Assembly: GCF_012932215.1 (NCBI RefSeq)
Contig: NZ_CP048788.1
Location: 3,348,001-3,412,000, forward strand
Source of the DNA: Roseobacter ponti
GTDB taxonomy: Bacteria > Pseudomonadota > Alphaproteobacteria > Rhodobacterales > Rhodobacteraceae
Length of the DNA: 64,000 nucleotides
Direction: 5' to 3'
Every line of letters starts with the position of its first letter. Within the stretch, counting starts at the first letter, position 1. The notes beneath the pieces are model-generated. The model saw only the letters and a list, made by a program, of their open reading frames with translations, was not told the DNA's origin and did no database searches. The translations under genes were made by a program, and so were the position numbers. Shown piece after piece: positions 1-9,022 of the stretch.

Positions 1-222
1 GCCCCGCCCGACACGCTTTTCTATAACCCGCAGCATCCCTATACCAAAGCGCTGATCGCCGCACAGCCTGAGCCGGATGTGAACCGCCCGATTGACCTTA
101 CGCTGGTCTCGAAAGGCGCGGGTTCGTCGGCAAGCTGGCCCGATGCCTTCCGCTTTGACGGTATCGATGCCCCCGCTCTGAGAGAACTGGAACCAGGCCA
201 TAAGGTGCGTTGCCATGTTTAG
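1..222 (+). CDS. ABC transporter ATP-binding protein, C-terminal end (partial)
   Basis: The reading frame is open from the first base and ends at a TAG at 220-222. It gives 73 residues that match the tail of oligopeptide/dipeptide-type ABC ATPases: the segment NPQHPYTKALIAAQPEP is the usual oligopeptide-ABC C-terminal motif, and the last residues are GHKVRCHV. The Walker and signature motifs lie upstream of the window. The gene overlaps the following solute-binding protein by 8 bases, so all four transporter genes are probably one operon. In Yej-type systems the ATPase (YejF) is a double-domain protein; whether that holds here cannot be seen. It would energise peptide uptake from the cytoplasmic face of the inner membrane. 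Confidence 0.85.
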   Translation, partial: APPDTLFYNPQHPYTKALIAAQPEPDVNRPIDLTLVSKGAGSSASWPDAFRFDGIDAPALRELEPGHKVRCHV

Positions 223-2173
223 ATATCTACCGCTGATCCTGAGCGCATGGCTGCTGATGCCGGCCCCGCTGACAGCACAAACGTCCGAACCCGAAACCCT
301 CACTGAGGTCGCGAGGCCCGCAGTTGAGGAAAGCTCCTTCTGGCAGGCCGAAGTCAGCAGCGGCAATCTGCCCCCGGTTTCCGAGCGGCTGCCGCTTGAT
401 CCGCTGGTGATTGATCTGGAAGCAAAAGGACGCACCTTTGGCAAGCAGGGCGGCACCCTGCGCACGCTCGTTTCGCGCTCCAAAGACGTGCGCCAGATGG
501 TGGTTTACGGGTATTCCCGGCTTGTCGGATACGATCAGAACTATGAGCTTTATCCCGACCTGCTGCGCGATGTGGAGGTAGAAGAGGATCGCAGATTTAC
601 CCTGCACCTCAGACGCGGACATCGCTGGTCGGACGGGCATCCGTTCACCTCGGCCGATTTTGAGTATTACTGGAAACACATCGCTCTGAATGAGGAGCTG
701 AGCCCCGCAGGCCCGTCCCAGAGCCTTTATGTCGACGGCGTTCTGGCTGAGGTCAGCTTCCCTGATGAATATACAGTCGTTTATGAATGGCCGCGCGCCA
801 ATGCGCAGTTTCTGCAGCTTCTGGCCCAGGCCAGCCCGCTTATTATCTACCGTCCCGCGCATTATCTCAAACAGTTCCATGCCGATTTCACCGATGCGAA
901 AACGCTCAAACGGGCAATCAAGAAAGCGCGTGTGCGCGCCTGGGCCGCGCTCCATAACGACAAAGACAACATGTACAAGTTCGACAACCCGGACCTGCCA
1001 ACACTGCAGCCCTGGCTGAATGCTTCCGCGGCAAAATCGAGCCGGCATCTCTTTGTACGCAACCCATATTATCACCGCATCGACAGCCGCGGCGTGCAGC
1101 TTCCCTATATCGACGTGGTCGAGATGACGGTTGTGGGCGGCGGACTGATTGCCGCCAAAGCCAATGCGGGCGAGGTCGATCTGCAGGCCCGCGGGCTGGA
1201 TTTTCCCGACATTTCGATCCTGAAAAAGGGCGAGGTGGACGGGGCGGGATACCGCACCCTGCTCTGGGCCAACGGGGCGGCAAATCAGATCGCGATCTAT
1301 CCCAATCTCAACTTTGCCGACCCGGTCTGGCGTGAGGTCATGCGCGATGTACGCTTCCGCCGTGCGCTCAGCATGGGGATCGACCGGCGCATGATCAATC
1401 GCGCGCTCTATTTCGGTCTGGCCAAAGAGGGCGGCATGACCGCACTTGCCAACAGCCCGCTTTTCGATCCGGCAAATCTCTTCCGCTGGTCGATCTATTA
1501 CCCTGCAAAATCAAACGCACTGCTCGATGAGATGGGACTGACCGAACGCACCCCCACGGGCATCCGCAAGCTGCCCGACGGGCGGCCTATGGAATTTGTG
1601 ATCGAGACTGCCGGAGAACGCCAGGAAGTCGAGAACGCACTGGCGATCGTCACGGACACCTGGCGCGAGATCGGCATCAAACTGATTATGCGCCCGCTCG
1701 ATCGCGACATCCTGCGCAACCGCGTTTATTCCGGCCTGTCGATGGCGGCGGTCTGGTACGGCTGGGACAATGGCCTGCCCCAGGTCTATACCCCGCCCGA
1801 ATACCTCGCACCCACCCATCAGGAGTTCTTTGCCTGGCCGAAATGGGGACAGTATTACCAGACCGGAGGCGAAGTGGGCGAGCCGCCCGACATGCCCGAG
1901 GCCGTGCGCCTGATGGAGCTGAGCGACGCCTGGGATCACAGTGCGGACCCCGAGCGACGCAGGCAGATCTGGCATGAAATGCTGGAAATCCACGCAGAAC
2001 AACAGTTCGGGATCGGCATACTTGCCGAAGCCCCGCAGCCGGTGGTCGTCTCAGAAAAACTGCGCAATGTGCCCGTTGTGGCCAACTGGGCCTGGGATCC
2101 GGGCGCGCATTTCGGCATTCACCGCATTGATGAATTTTACTACGAAGATCCGTTTCAGCAGCTCACCCAATGA
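215..2173 (+). CDS. ABC transporter extracellular solute-binding protein, family 5 (peptide type)
   Basis: A 652-residue periplasmic binding protein of family SBP_bac_5. It opens with a signal peptide (hydrophobic run about residues 4-18, likely cleavage near TAQ at 20-22). The family core appears in FTLHLRRGHRWSDGHPFTSADFEYYW at about residues 129-153, shortened here to the key part RRGHRWSDGHPFTSADF, and further on in VRFRRALSMGIDRRMI, typical of oligopeptide binders. The length is nearer to YejA (about 600 residues) than to DppA (about 530). ATG 215 overlaps the upstream ATPase, and its stop overlaps the next permease start (ATGATG at 2170), so translation is coupled. The substrate is probably oligopeptides or peptide-like compounds; the exact ligand cannot be read from sequence. 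Confidence 0.92.
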   Translation: MFRYLPLILSAWLLMPAPLTAQTSEPETLTEVARPAVEESSFWQAEVSSGNLPPVSERLPLDPLVIDLEAKGRTFGKQGGTLRTLVSRSKDVRQMVVYGYSRLVGYDQNYELYPDLLRDVEVEEDRRFTLHLRRGHRWSDGHPFTSADFEYYWKHIALNEELSPAGPSQSLYVDGVLAEVSFPDEYTVVYEWPRANAQFLQLLAQASPLIIYRPAHYLKQFHADFTDAKTLKRAIKKARVRAWAALHNDKDNMYKFDNPDLPTLQPWLNASAAKSSRHLFVRNPYYHRIDSRGVQLPYIDVVEMTVVGGGLIAAKANAGEVDLQARGLDFPDISILKKGEVDGAGYRTLLWANGAANQIAIYPNLNFADPVWREVMRDVRFRRALSMGIDRRMINRALYFGLAKEGGMTALANSPLFDPANLFRWSIYYPAKSNALLDEMGLTERTPTGIRKLPDGRPMEFVIETAGERQEVENALAIVTDTWREIGIKLIMRPLDRDILRNRVYSGLSMAAVWYGWDNGLPQVYTPPEYLAPTHQEFFAWPKWGQYYQTGGEVGEPPDMPEAVRLMELSDAWDHSADPERRRQIWHEMLEIHAEQQFGIGILAEAPQPVVVSEKLRNVPVVANWAWDPGAHFGIHRIDEFYYEDPFQQLTQ

Positions 2174-3198
2174 TGTTTCTCAGATACGCCGTTTACCGAT
2201 TTATCACGATGCTGCTCACGCTGTGGGTCGTGTCGATCCTGGTGTTTGTGATCATCAACCTGCCGCCCGGGGACTATCTGAGCAACCAGATTGCGGAGCT
2301 GCGCGCCACCGGTCAGGCCGAGGGCGTGGCCAAGGCAGAGTTTCTGCGCACCGAGTATGCGCTCGACCGTCCGATCTGGGAACAGTACCTGATCTGGGTC
2401 GGCATGGCGCCCGGGCCCCAGGGCTGGTACGGACTCATCCAGGGCAATTTCGGCTGGTCTTTTGAATTTGACCGGCCCGTATCCGAGATCGTCGGCGACG
2501 CGCTCTGGCTGACGGTACTGGTCAATCTCGCGGCGGTTCTTTTCGTCTATCTGGTGGCCCTGCCGCTGGGAGTGCTGGCAGCCGCAAAATCGGAAACCTG
2601 GGTGGATTATACGGCCGCTTTCGTGGGGTATCTGGGCCTTGCCACGCCGAACTTTCTGCTCGCACTTATGCTGTTCTATTACGGCAACAAATATTTCGAT
2701 CTACCCATCGGCGGGTTGATGGCGCCGGAGTTCGAGGGCGAGCCCTTATCGCTGGAAAAGGTGAATTCCATCCTCATCCATCTCATCGTGCCGACCTTCG
2801 TGATCGGCACCTCGGGGGCTGCGGCGATGATGCAGCGGCTGCGCGCCAATATGCTTGATGAGCTCTCCAAACCCTATGTGGAGACCGCCAAAGCCAAAGG
2901 GCTCGGCCCCTCCAAACTGCTTGCGAAATATCCGCTGCGCATGGCGTTTAACCCCTTTGTCGCCGATATCGGCAACCTGCTTCCGGCGATGGTTTCGGGG
3001 TCGGTGCTTGTTTCGGTGGTGCTCGGGCTGCAGACCATAGGGCCCTCTCTGCTGACGGCACTGAAATCCCAGGATCAGTTTCTCGCGGGCTTCGTGCTGA
3101 TGTTTGTCGCGCTGCTCACACTCATCGGTACCATGGTTTCGGATATGCTGCTGGTGCTGCTTGATCCGCGCATCCGCTACGGAGCGCGTGGTTCATGA
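2170..3198 (+). CDS. ABC transporter permease, DppB/OppB/YejB type
   Basis: A 342-residue inner-membrane permease of the BPD_transp_1 family. The N-terminal helix (about residues 9-29, with the conserved RFITMLLTLWVVSILVF type sequence) is followed by a long periplasmic segment containing EYALDRPIWEQYLIW, as in the DppB/OppB branch. The cytoplasmic EAA loop, which contacts the ATPase, is visible as ETAKAKGLGPSKLLAKYPLR near residues 236-256. About six transmembrane helices can be counted. Four-base overlaps on both sides (2170-2173 and 3195-3198) tie it to the binding protein and the second permease. It forms half of the transmembrane channel. Confidence 0.92.
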   Translation: MMFLRYAVYRFITMLLTLWVVSILVFVIINLPPGDYLSNQIAELRATGQAEGVAKAEFLRTEYALDRPIWEQYLIWVGMAPGPQGWYGLIQGNFGWSFEFDRPVSEIVGDALWLTVLVNLAAVLFVYLVALPLGVLAAAKSETWVDYTAAFVGYLGLATPNFLLALMLFYYGNKYFDLPIGGLMAPEFEGEPLSLEKVNSILIHLIVPTFVIGTSGAAAMMQRLRANMLDELSKPYVETAKAKGLGPSKLLAKYPLRMAFNPFVADIGNLLPAMVSGSVLVSVVLGLQTIGPSLLTALKSQDQFLAGFVLMFVALLTLIGTMVSDMLLVLLDPRIRYGARGS

Positions 3199-4349
3199 AG
3201 AAACTGCCAGACGGCCGCTGGGTTGATGAAGCCCCCTGGAGCGATGACGCGGACCTCTCCGCGCCTGAGCGGTCAGATATGGACGCGCCCAACTGGGTAC
3301 TCGTCTGGCGCAAGTTCAAGCGTCACAAGCTTGGTCTGATTTCGGGGATCTTTCTGCTGCTGAGCTATCTGATGCTGCCTGTGGCCGGCTTTATCGCGCC
3401 CTATACGCCCAATGAGCGCAGCGCCGATTATCTTTATGCGCCGCCGCAGTCGATCAACCTGTGGCACGAGGGCAGCTTTGTCGGACCTTACGTGTATCCC
3501 ACCACGGCAACTGCCGATCTGCAGAATTTCCGATGGACCTATCAGACGGACACCTCCCGGCCCATGCCGTTGCAGTTTTTCTGTAAGGGCAACGAGTACA
3601 ACCTCTTTGGCTTTATCCCCTCTGACACCCATCTTTTCTGTGCGCCCGAAGGGGCGACCGTCTTTCTCTGGGGGTCTGACAGACTGGGGCGCGATGTCTT
3701 CAGCCGCATCCTTTACGGCGCGCAGCTTTCGCTGACGGTCGGCCTGATCGGGATCACGGTGTCATTTGCACTGGGGATATTCTTTGGCTCCATTGCGGGA
3801 TATTTCGGGGGCAAGACCGACTGGTTCATAAACCGGATGATTGAGATCCTGCGGTCCCTGCCCGAACTGCCTCTCTGGCTTGCGCTTTCGGCCGCCGTGC
3901 CCTCGAACTGGGGGCCGGTATCGGTCTTTTTCATCATCTCGATTATTCTTGGCATCCTCGACTGGCCGGGGCTCGCCCGGGCAGTGCGCAGTAAGTTTCT
4001 GTCCCTGCGCGAAGAGGAATATGTGCGCGCGGCAGAGATGATGGGCGCCAAACCCGGACGGGTGATCCGGCGCCACCTGCTGCCGAACTTCATGAGCCAC
4101 CTGATTGCATCTGCTACACTATCGATCCCGGCGATGATCCTTGGCGAGACCGCACTCAGTTTCCTCGGCCTGGGCCTGCGCGCTCCGGCGGTGAGCTGGG
4201 GTGTGATGCTCAACGATGCGCAGAACCTCGCGTCGATCGAGATCTATCCATGGACGGCAATCCCGATGCTGCCAATCATCTTTGTGGTGCTGGCGTTCAA
4301 CTTTCTGGGCGACGGTCTGCGCGCCTCACTGGATCCCTACAAAGGGTGA
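3195..4349 (+). CDS. ABC transporter permease, DppC/OppC/YejE type
   Basis: A 384-residue second permease and partner of the preceding one. The N-terminus carries a cytoplasmic segment with WRKFKRHKLGLISGIFLLL leading into helix 1, as in OppC/YejE. A long periplasmic insert (about residues 75-150) includes NEYNLFGFIPSDTHLFC, which is typical of the YejE subgroup and accounts for the extra length. The segment GSDRLGRDVFSRILYGAQ precedes the transmembrane domain, and the EAA loop reads RAAEMMGAKPGRVIRRHLLP. With its neighbours it makes a peptide importer resembling YejABEF. It ends 31 bp before the convergent adenylate cyclase stop. Confidence 0.92.
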   Translation: MKKLPDGRWVDEAPWSDDADLSAPERSDMDAPNWVLVWRKFKRHKLGLISGIFLLLSYLMLPVAGFIAPYTPNERSADYLYAPPQSINLWHEGSFVGPYVYPTTATADLQNFRWTYQTDTSRPMPLQFFCKGNEYNLFGFIPSDTHLFCAPEGATVFLWGSDRLGRDVFSRILYGAQLSLTVGLIGITVSFALGIFFGSIAGYFGGKTDWFINRMIEILRSLPELPLWLALSAAVPSNWGPVSVFFIISIILGILDWPGLARAVRSKFLSLREEEYVRAAEMMGAKPGRVIRRHLLPNFMSHLIASATLSIPAMILGETALSFLGLGLRAPAVSWGVMLNDAQNLASIEIYPWTAIPMLPIIFVVLAFNFLGDGLRASLDPYKG

Positions 4350-4380
4350 GCCGGCCACAGACCGGACTGTCCAGAGCCCT

Positions 4381-5928
4381 TCAGTCGATAAAGTAGGAGG
4401 TCATCCTGCCGATGCCTTTGACCTCATGGGTATGCGCCCGGAAGGTACGCTGTGATCCGCTCAGCGCCTGCCGAGTCGCGTCCGAAATCTGAATTTTGCC
4501 GGCCTCGCCGGTGGATTCAAGCCGGCTGGCAAGATTGACGGTTTCTCCCCAGACATCATAGACCGACCGCTTGCGGCCGATCAGCCCGGCAATCACGGGG
4601 CCGGTATGTATCCCGATGCGGATGTCCAGACCGGCGCGGTTGACCGCAGGGTCTGACATCGCAGCCAGGATATCCTGCGCAAAATCAACGGCTGCTGTGG
4701 CGTGATCATCCCGGCGCAGCGGAATACCGGATGCCGCCATATAGGCGTCTCCGATGGTTTTGATCTTTTCGATATTGTGCCGGTTCACCAGTTCATCAAA
4801 CGCCGTGAAAACGCTGGAAAGCTCTTTCACCAGATCGTCAGCATCCATACGGGCCACCAGCGGTGTGAAATCGACGATATCGGCAAAGATGATGCTTGCC
4901 CCGGGAAAGCGGTCAGCGATCTGTGTCTCGCCATCGTTCAGGCGCCGGATAACAGGCGCCGGCAGCATCGAATAAAGCAGCGCATCCGCACGGTCGCGTT
5001 CATACCGGACCTCTTTGACGAACGCGATCTCGCGCGCACGCCACCGCGCCCGGTCCAGACAGGCCTGGACCCGCGCATGCAGCAGCACGGGATCAATCGG
5101 CTTGGGCAGGTAATCCTCAGCGCCAGCACTGATGCAGCGCGCGATGGCACCGGTCTCCTGAAGGCCAGACACCATCACAACCGGAATTTCCTGCAGCGCT
5201 GTGTCAGCCTTCATGCGCTCAAGAACCTCGATGCCGTTTACACCCGGCATCAGAATATCCAGCAGCACGAGATCAAAGCGGTGCTCAGCCAGCGCATCGA
5301 AGGTTTCACCGGCGGAGTTCACCGCCGTCACTTCATGGCCGCGGCGTTCCAGCTGACGCATGAGGATTTCGCAGTTGGCCGGTTCATCATCGATAACAAG
5401 GATTTTGCCGGCAATGCCTTCCTCGTCCGCGTTGGTGTCGCTCAGGCTGCGGATGAGCCCGGTGGCCAGTTGCGCTTCGAGTGCTTTGCCGGCGCCACCA
5501 TCGTCGGGTTCGGCGCCATCGACCACCTCATCGATCCTGATCGCAAGCCGGCGGGCTTCGGACAGAATGGCCCCGATGTCACGCGTGGCAGAGGGGGCAA
5601 GCTCGTCTCCGAAATCCTCAATCGTCATCTCGCAATAGCCGATGATCGCATTAATCGGAGAGCGCAGATCATGGCGCAGACGGGCCTGTAGTTCGGCGTC
5701 ACCGGCAATATCGCGCGGATCACCGGCGAGTTTGCGCACCATCTCGCTCAGGCGCAGGGCGGCCACCTCAACCTTATTCAGATCCCCGAGCGCGTCCACG
5801 GGGCCGCTGCGCTGCACCTCTTCCAGCAAGAGCGTCAGAAAGCCGATTATCGCCTCTGACGGGCCATTCAGCTTTTGCGATATCCGGGCCGCAAAGGCGA
5901 GTTTTTCGTTGCGACCTGATGGCTCCAT
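4381..5928 (-). CDS. Receiver-linked class III adenylate cyclase with HisKA-like N-terminus
   Basis: 515 residues, three parts. Residues about 78-135 look like a histidine-kinase dimerisation helix (RHDLRSPINAIIGYCEM, His at about 86), but no ATP-binding kinase domain follows. Residues about 174-290 are a receiver domain (LVIDDE at 177-182, phospho-acceptor Asp about 224 in LLDILMPG, Lys 276). Residues about 325-510 are a class III cyclase: FADIVDFT and KTIGDAYM supply the two metal-binding Asp residues, and Lys 390 with Asp 458 (YDVWGETVNLASR) is the pair that selects adenine over guanine. The product is predicted to make cAMP under control of phosphorylation. It is the last gene of the signalling operon, 6 bp after the single-domain regulator. 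The HisKA-like part may act as a dimerisation or phosphotransfer module; that is inference. Confidence 0.9.
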   Translation of the reverse strand: MEPSGRNEKLAFAARISQKLNGPSEAIIGFLTLLLEEVQRSGPVDALGDLNKVEVAALRLSEMVRKLAGDPRDIAGDAELQARLRHDLRSPINAIIGYCEMTIEDFGDELAPSATRDIGAILSEARRLAIRIDEVVDGAEPDDGGAGKALEAQLATGLIRSLSDTNADEEGIAGKILVIDDEPANCEILMRQLERRGHEVTAVNSAGETFDALAEHRFDLVLLDILMPGVNGIEVLERMKADTALQEIPVVMVSGLQETGAIARCISAGAEDYLPKPIDPVLLHARVQACLDRARWRAREIAFVKEVRYERDRADALLYSMLPAPVIRRLNDGETQIADRFPGASIIFADIVDFTPLVARMDADDLVKELSSVFTAFDELVNRHNIEKIKTIGDAYMAASGIPLRRDDHATAAVDFAQDILAAMSDPAVNRAGLDIRIGIHTGPVIAGLIGRKRSVYDVWGETVNLASRLESTGEAGKIQISDATRQALSGSQRTFRAHTHEVKGIGRMTSYFID

Positions 5929-5934
5929 CTCATG

Positions 5935-6300
5935 CTACCGGGACAGAAGATCTAAGATGATATCAAGCAGACCGGGAAGCTCGATCGGCTTGGTGTAAAA
6001 GGCGTCGCATCCGGCATCCATCGCCTTTTCGCGGTCGCTTGCCATAGCATGCGCGGTGAGCGCCACCACCGGGATGCCGGCCGTTTCGGGGTTTGATTTG
6101 ATCATCCGCGTGGCCTGCCAGCCGTCAAGGACCGGCAGGCTCATATCCATAAGGATCAGATCGGGTTTATCTTCAAACGCGCGGTCCACCCCCGCCTGCC
6201 CGTCTCTGGCATCAAGGATGTCATAGCCCTTCCGCTTCAGGCGCCGCGACAGCATGTCGAGGTTCATATCATTGTCTTCAACAATCAGGATCACGGCCAT
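5935..6300 (-). CDS. Single-domain response regulator (DivK-like)
   Basis: A 121-residue stand-alone receiver domain. It shows the acidic pair (LIVEDND at 5-11), the phospho-acceptor Asp at 52 (LMDMSLP), the Thr at about 82 (VVALTAHAM) and the conserved Lys at about 104 (YTKPIE). There is no output domain, as in DivK/CheY-type regulators, so it probably works by protein contact or as a phosphate shuttle. It sits between the hybrid kinase (20 bp upstream) and the cyclase (6 bp downstream) on the same strand. The natural inference is that it relays phosphate from the hybrid kinase, perhaps towards the cyclase receiver. Confidence 0.92.
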   Translation of the reverse strand: MAVILIVEDNDMNLDMLSRRLKRKGYDILDARDGQAGVDRAFEDKPDLILMDMSLPVLDGWQATRMIKSNPETAGIPVVALTAHAMASDREKAMDAGCDAFYTKPIELPGLLDIILDLLSR

Positions 6301-6319
6301 TAGATACGCTCTTTTCTGT

Positions 6320-9022
6320 TCAGGATCTGTGATCCAGATGACGCTTCAGCGCCGCAAGTAAATCACTGCGGCCGGTATCGCCTTTGCGGATGACCTCGCC
6401 GGCATTTTCCTTGAGCCAGGACATCTCGTCTCGCGTCAGGTCTTTTGACGTGGCCACGATGACCGGCAGATCGGCAAGGGTTTCATTTGCCCGGATTGAT
6501 TTCAGGACGTCGAAACCGTCCACGTTGGGCATCATAATGTCCAGCACCATCAGCGTCGGGCGGCGGGTTTCCAGCTGCGCCAGCGCGCGCTTGCCGTCGG
6601 AGGCTTCACGCACGTTCCATCCTTCGCGGGTCAGGATCCGGCGGAAGAGGTTGCGGGTGGCGACGTCGTCATCGACGATCAGCACGTCTTTTTCACGCCC
6701 GTCGGCGATGGCATCAAGCGTGGCAATCAGCCTGGACGGCTCTACCGGTTTGGTCAGGTGCTCAACCGCGCCAAAGGCGAGCCCCATCTCACGGTCCGCC
6801 ACGATGGTTGCCAGGATCACCGGCATTTCGCAAAGCACCGGATCGGATTTCATTTCCTTCAGCATGGACCAGCCATCGCGCTCGGGCATGATCACGTCCA
6901 GCACCACCGCATCGGGTTGCTGTTCGCGCGCAATGCGCAGCCCCTCTTCGGCCGTGCCGGCCATGAGCACGTGATACCCTTCGGCGCGCACGATTTCAGC
7001 TGCGGCAGACCGCGCGGTATCTTCATCGTCGACGATCAGGATCGAGCCCTGCGACGTTTTACGGTCAGCCGCAGTCTCGTCTGCGCCAGGCTCCCCGACA
7101 GCCTCGAAGATCGCCGGGATCTCAAAGCTGAAGACCGATCCCACACCCTCCTCGCTCTGCACGGAGATCCGGCCACCCATCATCCGGGTGAACTGCTGGG
7201 CGATCGCCAGACCCAGCCCGGTGCCGCCGAAATTGCGGGTGGTCGACTGATCCGCCTGAACAAACGCCTGAAATAGCCTGTCGCTCTGCTCGGGCGTCAT
7301 ACCGATCCCTTCATCTGTCACCGAGAAGCTGAAATAATCTTTGCCGTCGCTGTGCCGGCCGCTCACATCCAGCGTGATTTTACCGTTTTCAGTGAACTTT
7401 GCCGCGTTCGAAAGCAGGTTGAAGAGGTTCTGCCGCAGCTTGGTCTTATCGGTTTCGATCTGCCCGTTGCTGAAGTTCGTGCTGAGCACCAGCTCATTGC
7501 CGTTTTTCGACACAAGCGGCGCCACGGTGGCGACGACTTCATCCAGCAGTGGTGCCAGATCAAAGCTCTCGACATAGACTTCCATCTTGCCCGCTTCGAT
7601 CTTTGACAGATCAAGCACATCGTTGATCAGCGACAGCAGATGACGGCCCGATGCCATGATCTTTTCAAGGTCTTCAGTGGCAGTATCAAAGCCCATGTCC
7701 TGAGCATCCTCAGACAGCATTTCGCTGTAGCCGATGATTGCATTCAGAGGCGTGCGCAGTTCATGGCTCATTGATGCGAGGAACTGGCTTTTCGCCGAGC
7801 TGGCTGCAAGCGCCTGGGCGTTGGCCTCCTCAAGCTGCGCCTGTTTCTGCTTGAGGTCTGTGATATCACTATAGACCGCCACCGTGCCGCCATCGGGTGT
7901 CCTGCGTTTGGCGATCTGGATCCAGGCCCCGCCCATCCGGACTTCCTGGCGGCTGTCGGGCGGGCTTTTGTGCCGCGCGACCTGATGCGCAATCCAGTCT
8001 TCGGCGGGCATGTCCTGCAGGTCGACAGTACCGCGGTCGATCTGAGTTCTGAGAATGTCCTCAAAGCCGGTTCCGGTCTCGATGATGTCCTTCACATGGT
8101 CAAAAACCGACCGGAAGCGCTCGTTGAAAAGCAGCAACCTGTCTTCGTTGTCAAAGAGGGCGAACCCGTCGGGGATGGTTTCGATTGCGGTGAGGATGGT
8201 GTTGCGCTGTGCGCGGGCTTCGTCTTCGAGCACGCGTCTGCGGTCCTGGCTGTCGCGCAACGCACGCAGCGCCTGCGACATACGGCCAAGCTCGTCCCGG
8301 CCCTCAGGCGGCAGTTCAACGTCGCGATTGCCGCTGATCAGGCCGGTGATTGCGCTGCTGATCCCGCGCATCGGGACAAGGATGGATCGCAGTGCCCGCC
8401 AGGTCAGAAAAGCGCCGGCGATCACGATTACGATACAGGCAATGATTGCCCGGTAGAGTGCTGTTTTCGCGGCAGCGGTTGCGTCTTTGCTGGTCTCATC
8501 GGCCCGCTGGGAGAGATCACCAACGAGTTGTTTGAAGGTCGCGTCCACGGTGTCGCTGGCCACCCTTGCCTGGGCCAGAAGTGTATTGCCGAGCACCCGG
8601 TTGCCATCTGTATAGGCATCCGCCGCGGTCAGCGAAGTATCGTAATACGCATCCGTCTGACTTCTGACGGTGACTGCTGCTTCGGGAGCAAATTTCGCCA
8701 GTTCATCAAGGTTGAGTTCGAGGTTTTCGCGTGCCTCATCGGCGCGGCGCTCAGACAGGGTCAGCTGGCTTACGGCGAGATCGGTCATCCAGTAGCGCAT
8801 TTCACCGAAATGCCGGTCAGCGAGACTCGCAATTTCAAGTCTGTGAAAGCCCTCGTTAGCATCGGATATACGTTCCTGATTGCGGATCAGGTCATAGGCC
8901 ATCACGCCGGTGCTGAGGATCAGAGCAGCCAGCAGCACGCCCGACAGAGCACCGAACCTGACAGGAATGGTGTTTTCCGCAAACCAGCCGGCTCTGGCGT
9001 CGCTCTGCTCAGCCGTTGTCAT
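6320..9022 (-). CDS. Hybrid sensor histidine kinase (HAMP-PAS-HisKA-HATPase-REC-REC)
   Basis: A 900-residue membrane sensor kinase. Transmembrane helices lie at about 23-46 and 190-210, flanking a periplasmic helical sensor region of about 140 residues. HAMP follows at about 211-262, then PAS at about 275-390 (ETIPDGFALFDNEDRLLLFN), HisKA with phospho-His 420 (SMSHELRTPLNAIIGYSE), HATPase_c at about 525-635 (N-box LLSNAAKF, DEGIG, GTGLGLA), and two receivers with Asp 709 (VVLDVIMPE) and Asp 828 (MVLDIMMPN). No HPt domain is present, so onward relay needs an external HPt or direct transfer. Its start codon overlaps the stop of the DUF3365 gene (ATGA, 9019-9022). Coupled translation with a periplasmic haem-motif protein suggests that protein is part of the sensing device. 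Confidence 0.93.
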   Translation of the reverse strand: MTTAEQSDARAGWFAENTIPVRFGALSGVLLAALILSTGVMAYDLIRNQERISDANEGFHRLEIASLADRHFGEMRYWMTDLAVSQLTLSERRADEARENLELNLDELAKFAPEAAVTVRSQTDAYYDTSLTAADAYTDGNRVLGNTLLAQARVASDTVDATFKQLVGDLSQRADETSKDATAAAKTALYRAIIACIVIVIAGAFLTWRALRSILVPMRGISSAITGLISGNRDVELPPEGRDELGRMSQALRALRDSQDRRRVLEDEARAQRNTILTAIETIPDGFALFDNEDRLLLFNERFRSVFDHVKDIIETGTGFEDILRTQIDRGTVDLQDMPAEDWIAHQVARHKSPPDSRQEVRMGGAWIQIAKRRTPDGGTVAVYSDITDLKQKQAQLEEANAQALAASSAKSQFLASMSHELRTPLNAIIGYSEMLSEDAQDMGFDTATEDLEKIMASGRHLLSLINDVLDLSKIEAGKMEVYVESFDLAPLLDEVVATVAPLVSKNGNELVLSTNFSNGQIETDKTKLRQNLFNLLSNAAKFTENGKITLDVSGRHSDGKDYFSFSVTDEGIGMTPEQSDRLFQAFVQADQSTTRNFGGTGLGLAIAQQFTRMMGGRISVQSEEGVGSVFSFEIPAIFEAVGEPGADETAADRKTSQGSILIVDDEDTARSAAAEIVRAEGYHVLMAGTAEEGLRIAREQQPDAVVLDVIMPERDGWSMLKEMKSDPVLCEMPVILATIVADREMGLAFGAVEHLTKPVEPSRLIATLDAIADGREKDVLIVDDDVATRNLFRRILTREGWNVREASDGKRALAQLETRRPTLMVLDIMMPNVDGFDVLKSIRANETLADLPVIVATSKDLTRDEMSWLKENAGEVIRKGDTGRSDLLAALKRHLDHRS

